The translations under genes and the position numbers were made by a program. 20,668 bases of DNA from SFTJ01 sp051871555 (GTDB lineage Bacteria > Bacteroidota > Bacteroidia > Bacteroidales > Muribaculaceae): assembly GCA_051871555.1 (NCBI GenBank), contig JBJECZ010000145.1, positions 1 to 20,668 on the forward strand. The letters are read 5' to 3'. Positions 17,463-20,668 of this stretch are shown piece after piece; position 1 is the first letter of the stretch, and the number at the start of each line of letters is the position of its first letter. The notes beneath the pieces are model-generated. The model was not told where the DNA came from, ran no database searches, and worked only from the letters and a program-made list of their open reading frames with translations.

Positions 17463-17501
17463 AACTATGTCGTAATTTTTAGATTGATATTGATTTTCTC
17501 C

Positions 17502-17510
17502 GCAAATATA
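17502..17510 (-). promoter_or_regulatory. Promoter -7 box for the small protein and helicase
   Basis: The minus strand reads TATATTTGC, a perfect TAnnTTTG match. Transcription should start near 17496, about 33 nt before the ATG at 17462. A clean -33 box at the normal distance is not obvious. Confidence 0.6.
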
Positions 17511-17569
17511 GCAAGTAATTTTGAGCGGCACCCACCAACTGAAACATTACTGCAAAACAGCCTATTTTT

Positions 17570-17597
17570 GGTGTAATTAATTTTGAAACATTACACC
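17570..17597. promoter_or_regulatory. Perfect palindrome in the divergent region
   Basis: GGTGTAAT at 17570-17577 is the exact inverse of ATTACACC at 17590-17597, with a 12-nt centre containing a TAnnTTTG-like box (17578-17585). A 10-bp direct repeat, GAAACATTAC, occurs at 17541-17550 and again at 17585-17594. The arrangement between divergent genes suggests a regulator-binding site. No regulator gene is nearby. Confidence 0.45.
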
Positions 17598-17687
17598 CCT
17601 CTGCAATGCCGCATCACCATTTTTTGAGGCACTCGTTTAAACCGAAAGCAAAAAATATAGTCAATATTGGCAAAAGCAAGATTAAAA

Positions 17688-17695
17688 AGATTTTG
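17688..17695 (+). promoter_or_regulatory. Weak candidate promoter box for the DUF3108 gene
   Basis: AGATTTTG differs from TAnnTTTG mainly in the first base pair and lies 27 bp before the ATG at 17723. A TTGG at 17667-17670 is 17 nt upstream of it. The fit is imperfect, and the box at 17578-17585 is an alternative. Confidence 0.3.
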
Positions 17696-17722
17696 TAAAA
17701 TAAACATTAAAGGCACGAAACG

Positions 17723-18505
17723 ATGAAGCTACACAACAAAATATCGGCATTGCTCACCGCATTAGTGATGCTTTGCGGCGCAAACGCTAATGCCGCTGCC
17801 ACCACAAAATTCGCCAACGAGAGCCTCAACTACGAGATTGTTTACCACTGGGGTTTGATTTGGAAACATGCGGCAAGCGCAACCCTGAGCCTATCAAACA
17901 ACGGGAACTACTATAACACCAGCCTCATGGCACGCACCGTGAGCTGGGCTGACAAGGTGTATAAAGTGCGCGACACTCTCACTTGCCGCATCGCTAAGGA
18001 CGGATTACGTCCTGAACAATACATTAAAACCGCCCACGAAGGCAAGCACTTCAGCAAGGACGTGGTCGACTACTCGTATGCCGACAACACTTCCACCGCC
18101 AACTGCACCGTTGTGCGAAAGGACAAGGAAACAAAGCACGTCACCCTGCAGGCTCCCGGTCAGGCTTACGATATGCTCAGCGTGTTCTACTATCTGCGCT
18201 CGCTCGATTTCGACAGCATGAAGGCTAACGGTTCGGTCAAAACCACCATCTTCTCGGGCCGCCGCAAGGAGAACCTCACCGTCACCTACGTTGGCGAGGA
18301 AAACATCAAGCTTCGCGACAAGAGCACGCACAACAGCCACCATGTGACTTTCAAGTTCACACAGGACGGCAAAAAGAAATCGTCGGACGACATTCATTGC
18401 TGGATTTCAACCGACGACGCCCACATACCATTGATGATTAAAGGCAGCGTGAGCGTTGGCGAGGTGCGCGTTTACTACAAAGCACCGGCAACTTCTGCCA
18501 ACTGA
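17723..18505 (+). CDS. Exported DUF3108 domain protein
   Basis: The 260-residue product begins with a classic signal peptide: a basic start (MKLHNK), a hydrophobic core, and ANANA-A near residue 25. The mature part is beta-rich and matches DUF3108: an opening NESLNYEIVYHWGLIWKHAASATLSL, a central YDMLSVFYYLRSLDF segment, and a closing region around CWISTDDAHIPLMIKGSVSVGEVRVYY. DUF3108 proteins are periplasmic or outer-membrane-facing and have no established function. The gene is monocistronic, bounded by a divergent region and a strong terminator. Family assignment is from memory of these patterns. Confidence 0.85.
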   Translation: MKLHNKISALLTALVMLCGANANAAATTKFANESLNYEIVYHWGLIWKHAASATLSLSNNGNYYNTSLMARTVSWADKVYKVRDTLTCRIAKDGLRPEQYIKTAHEGKHFSKDVVDYSYADNTSTANCTVVRKDKETKHVTLQAPGQAYDMLSVFYYLRSLDFDSMKANGSVKTTIFSGRRKENLTVTYVGEENIKLRDKSTHNSHHVTFKFTQDGKKKSSDDIHCWISTDDAHIPLMIKGSVSVGEVRVYYKAPATSAN

Positions 18506-18536
18506 CACTTGTAAAACTCATGCATATTTTACACCA

Positions 18537-18576
18537 CACCGCTTTATTCAACTCACTTGAATAAGCGGTGTTTTTT
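18537..18576 (+). terminator. Rho-independent terminator of the DUF3108 gene
   Basis: Positions 18537-18550 pair with 18558-18570 as a 13-bp stem with one bulged T, a 7-nt loop and six T residues immediately after. It starts 32 bp past the DUF3108 stop. Its 3' arm contains the -33 region of the cutC promoter. Confidence 0.93.
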
Positions 18577-18588
18577 CGCTATCTTTGC
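18557..18588 (+). promoter_or_regulatory. Bacteroidota-type promoter for cutC
   Basis: TTG at 18557-18559, 20 nt, then TATCTTTGC at 18580-18588. The -7 box is a perfect match. The predicted start near 18595 gives a leader of about 28 nt before the ATG at 18623. Confidence 0.75.
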
Positions 18589-18622
18589 AAAGTAAACACT
18601 ACAACGAAAATTAGGCAAAACT

Positions 18623-19369
18623 ATGGCAACTAACCACAATATTCTTGAAGTATGCGCAGCCGACATCGACAGCGCACTGAATGCCAAAGCCGGCGGCGCC
18701 GAGCGCATCGAGTTGTGCAGCGCCCTTAGCGAAGGCGGCATCACGCCGTCCTACGGACTTGCAAAGCAAGCTCTTGCGCTGGGAATCACCGTGCATGCTC
18801 TCATCCGCCCACGCGGCGGCGATTTTCTTTACAACAGCCATGAGATAGACACGATGGTCGACGACATCGAGGCATTACGTGGGCTTGGTGTGCACGGTGT
18901 GGTGATTGGCGCACTCACCCCTGACGGCGACATCGATGTTGCTGCCTGCCGACGAATGGCTGAGGCTGCCAATGGGCTGAACATCACCTTCCACCGCGCA
19001 TTCGACCGCTGCCGTTGCCCGCAAGAAGCTCTCGAACAAATCATCGCCCTTGGCTGCAACCGCCTGCTCACCTCGGGTCAAGCGCCCACCGCGCTGCAAG
19101 GCGCCGAATTGATTGCCTCGTTAGTGCGCCAAGCTGCCGGACGAATCATCATCATGCCCGGCTGCGGAGTGAATGCTCAGAACGCTGCGCAAATTCTCTC
19201 GCTCACCGGCGCCACCGAGATTCATGCCTCGGCAAGCGGCAATGTGTCAAGCTTGATGACGTTTGCCAGAAGCGACGTGTATATGGGTGCAAAAGATGCC
19301 AACGAAAATGTGCGCAAAGTAACCGACGCCCAAGCCGTGAAAGCCATTCTCGCAGCCATCAACCCCTAA
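18623..19369 (+). CDS. cutC: CutC family protein
   Basis: The 248-residue product is a TIM-barrel CutC protein. It shows LEVCAADIDSALNAKAGGAERIELC at the start, the family signature SEGGITPS at 36-43, IRPRGGDF at 61-68, TFHRAFD at 122-128, LTSG at 149-152, MPGCGV at 178-183, and EIHAS near 199-203. CutC was named for copper tolerance in E. coli, but its copper role has been questioned and no enzymatic reaction is firmly assigned, so the name should not be read as function. It is cytoplasmic, with no metal efflux or metal regulator genes beside it. The gene is monocistronic and faces the coiled-coil gene across a 364-bp gap. Confidence 0.95.
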   Translation: MATNHNILEVCAADIDSALNAKAGGAERIELCSALSEGGITPSYGLAKQALALGITVHALIRPRGGDFLYNSHEIDTMVDDIEALRGLGVHGVVIGALTPDGDIDVAACRRMAEAANGLNITFHRAFDRCRCPQEALEQIIALGCNRLLTSGQAPTALQGAELIASLVRQAAGRIIIMPGCGVNAQNAAQILSLTGATEIHASASGNVSSLMTFARSDVYMGAKDANENVRKVTDAQAVKAILAAINP

Positions 19370-19487
19370 TCTTCTTCAGCTGCTCAACCTCGCTTGCCTT
19401 GTCCGCCCGGCGGTCAGCAAAAAAAACGAAGATGCTATCGCACCGCAAGCCAAGCGCCCACCCACGCCATCAGCCCGCACCGCGAAG

Positions 19488-19549
19488 GGCGTCCGTAGAG
19501 GACATTCCCATGTAGGATTCGCAGCACATTAGGCGTCCGTGGAGGACGC
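19488..19549. repeat. Two copies of a short palindromic repeat
   Basis: GGCGTCCGTAGAGGAC at 19488-19503 recurs as GGCGTCCGTGGAGGAC at 19532-19547, with one mismatch in 16. The second copy extends to a 6-bp perfect hairpin, GCGTCC/GGACGC with a 5-nt loop (19533-19549). The size and position resemble REP-like intergenic elements. Confidence 0.6.
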
Positions 19550-19574
19550 AAATTACCACAGTCTGCTGAATCTG

Positions 19575-19592
19575 CAACCGCTCACGCGGTTG
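19575..19592. repeat. Short perfect hairpin
   Basis: CAACCGC at 19575-19581 pairs with GCGGTTG at 19586-19592 around a TCAC loop. It lacks a T-run and may belong to the same composite intergenic repeat as the pair to its left. Confidence 0.5.
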
Positions 19593-19667
19593 ATGCGACG
19601 GTATGCGTGCTATAAAACATTTCGTTGTCCAACGCCTAATAACCGCATTTTTCACGAACATATATAA

Positions 19668-19710
19668 GATACTCGCCGAGGCGTAAATGGCATACGTCTC
19701 GGCGAGTATC
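19668..19710 (-). terminator. Long hairpin after the coiled-coil gene, likely bidirectional terminator
   Basis: Thirteen bases at 19668-19680 pair perfectly with 19698-19710. The stem continues with one wobble through 19681-19685/19693-19697 to a 7-nt loop, giving 18 bp. It begins 24 bp after the coiled-coil gene stop and faces cutC from the other side. The tails are only moderately T-rich on both strands, so termination efficiency is uncertain. Confidence 0.65.
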
Positions 19711-19733
19711 GTTATTTCAACTGCAAGCAGCGA

Positions 19734-20645
19734 TTATTTCTCGATTGAGAATCGACGCGAAGTCAAACGATAGTTGTCGGCAAAGATTTCAACGGTGTAA
19801 TCGCCAGGTGTGAGGGCTGTATTAACATTCCAATAGATGGTTACGCCCGCAATTTCCTGTCCGGTGTACTCGATTGTCTTCTTTTCGGTGTAAGGCAAGT
19901 TGCCACCTTCAAAGCTGAACGAGCCATGAGCGCCCAACACAGTGCCCTCGGGGCTTGTGATGCGCACAAACAAGGTCTTTTCGCCCACCGGCGTAGAGTT
20001 GTTTTGCGGGATAGTGAACGTCACTTTCAGCTGCTTTGCCTTCTTGATGTTCTTTTCGGTTTTGCCATTGCTCTTGATTGGAGTGAGCGACACCCCTGTG
20101 ACATTAAGTTTTTCGGCAAGAATCATACGTTTGGTGAGGTTTTCGTTTTTCTGCGACACCTCGCCTATTTGGCTGGTAAGCTGTTCGTTTTTGTTGCGAA
20201 TCTCAAGGTTTTCGGCACGCAGACCGGCATTCTCCTTGCCCAGCGAATCGATGATTTGCACATAGTGGCGCATAATGCCCTTGAGGGTTTTAATTTCGTC
20301 CTGCAACTCGGCTATTCGTTTTTGGCTCGAAATCTTTTGGCTCTTGAGTTCGGCAAGAAGTTTTTCAACCTTGTCCTTAGCCTCGGTGTATTTGGTCAGA
20401 ATCGAGTCGTTTTGCAGGAAGCGGGTTTGCCCTTCCATGCTCTGGAATTGCGTATTGAGTTGCTCATATTCGCCTGCAAGTTGATATTGGTCGCGCTGCA
20501 ACTTAATTTCTTCTTTCTCAGCCTCAATTTTTTCGAGTTCGTTACGTGTCTTGTTCATTGTAAACAGCAAAACGCCGATTACAACAATCAGCACAGCCAA
20601 CAGGCTGCCGCCGATAATCATTAATTTCTTATTGCTTAATGCCAT
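19734..20645 (-). CDS. Single-pass membrane protein with coiled coil and beta domain
   Basis: The 303-residue product has a short basic N-terminus, a membrane helix at about 8-29, a long charged coiled coil from about 31 to 175 (heptads rich in Glu, Lys, Leu and Gln), and then a beta-rich domain of about 120 residues ending in RLTSRRFSIEK. That domain has alternating strands such as LKVTFTIPQN, FVRITSPEG and GDYTVEIFADN, suggestive of an immunoglobulin-like sandwich. The likely topology is inner-membrane anchor, periplasmic stalk and globular head. Similar Bacteroidales proteins are annotated hypothetical or, misleadingly, as ParA-like; no ATPase motif is present here. The start at 20645 is followed by only 23 bp of window, so promoter and upstream genes are unseen. 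Confidence 0.8.
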   Translation of the reverse strand: MALSNKKLMIIGGSLLAVLIVVIGVLLFTMNKTRNELEKIEAEKEEIKLQRDQYQLAGEYEQLNTQFQSMEGQTRFLQNDSILTKYTEAKDKVEKLLAELKSQKISSQKRIAELQDEIKTLKGIMRHYVQIIDSLGKENAGLRAENLEIRNKNEQLTSQIGEVSQKNENLTKRMILAEKLNVTGVSLTPIKSNGKTEKNIKKAKQLKVTFTIPQNNSTPVGEKTLFVRITSPEGTVLGAHGSFSFEGGNLPYTEKKTIEYTGQEIAGVTIYWNVNTALTPGDYTVEIFADNYRLTSRRFSIEK

Positions 20646-20668
20646 TTTAGTAAGACTTTATTTCCGCT

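Larger units (their letters stand above)
19370..19733. other. Convergent intergenic region with palindromic repeats
   Basis: This 364-bp gap lies between the cutC stop and the coiled-coil gene stop. The first roughly 115 bp show nothing clear. The rest holds a two-copy palindromic repeat, a 7-bp hairpin and a long hairpin, listed separately. No convincing coding sequence is present on either strand. Confidence 0.7.

Noticed and set aside
17295..17531. 78-residue version of the small basic protein
   Set aside because: The extra 23 codons overlap a perfect promoter -7 box at 17502-17510, so the upstream ATG would probably not be in the mRNA.
19393..19430. Terminator for cutC at CCGCCCGGCGG followed by an A-run
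   Set aside because: The loop would be too small and the following run is A rather than T on the cutC strand.
19470..19661. Minus-strand 63-codon frame in the cutC gap
   Set aside because: It overlaps the palindromic repeats, shows no protein-like features, and lacks a promoter.

Overview
The window looks like Bacteroidales chromosome, plausibly from the Muribaculaceae/Prevotella side of the order. The evidence is a long pyrophosphate-dependent phosphofructokinase, proteins of the DUF4421 and DUF3108 families, a TamB-like envelope protein, the tsaD-cinA-rpmB order, the absence of obvious Shine-Dalgarno sequences, and several promoters with the Bacteroidota -7 box TAnnTTTG. The family placement is inference. 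All genes look intact. I saw no tRNA, rRNA, CRISPR array, transposase or phage gene.

Left block (1-10553, all minus strand). Reading in the direction of transcription, the order is nadE (NAD synthetase), a TamB-like envelope protein, a DUF4421 outer-membrane-type protein whose start codon abuts the tamB stop, tsaD (tRNA t6A synthesis), cinA, and then a 435-bp gap before rpmB (ribosomal protein L28). Only the first 17 codons of rpmB are inside the window. The gap is not empty. It has a good promoter for rpmB, followed at once by about 250 nt that fold on the minus strand into a closed multi-hairpin RNA. This looks like an r-protein leader or an independent small RNA and is the most interesting item in the window.

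Middle block (10554-13527). An AT-rich divergent region carries promoters for nadE (leftward) and for a rightward pair: a membrane-anchored protein made of PAS-like repeats with no output domain, and a family 2 glycosyltransferase.

Right block. The pfp gene (minus) has a promoter, a hairpin at the predicted 5' end of its mRNA and a clear terminator. A UPF1-like SF1 helicase (minus) is preceded by a 55-residue, very basic protein in the same transcript. A DUF3108 exported protein and cutC (both plus) are separated by a terminator whose stem overlaps the cutC promoter. After a gap with short palindromic repeats and an 18-bp hairpin comes a minus-strand single-pass membrane coiled-coil protein, whose upstream region is cut by the window edge.

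The genes are mostly housekeeping: translation (rpmB, tsaD), NAD metabolism (nadE, cinA), glycolysis (pfp) and envelope (TamB, DUF4421, DUF3108, the coiled-coil protein). No defence or mobile system is visible. Novelty is more likely in the non-coding RNA and in the small or uncharacterised proteins.
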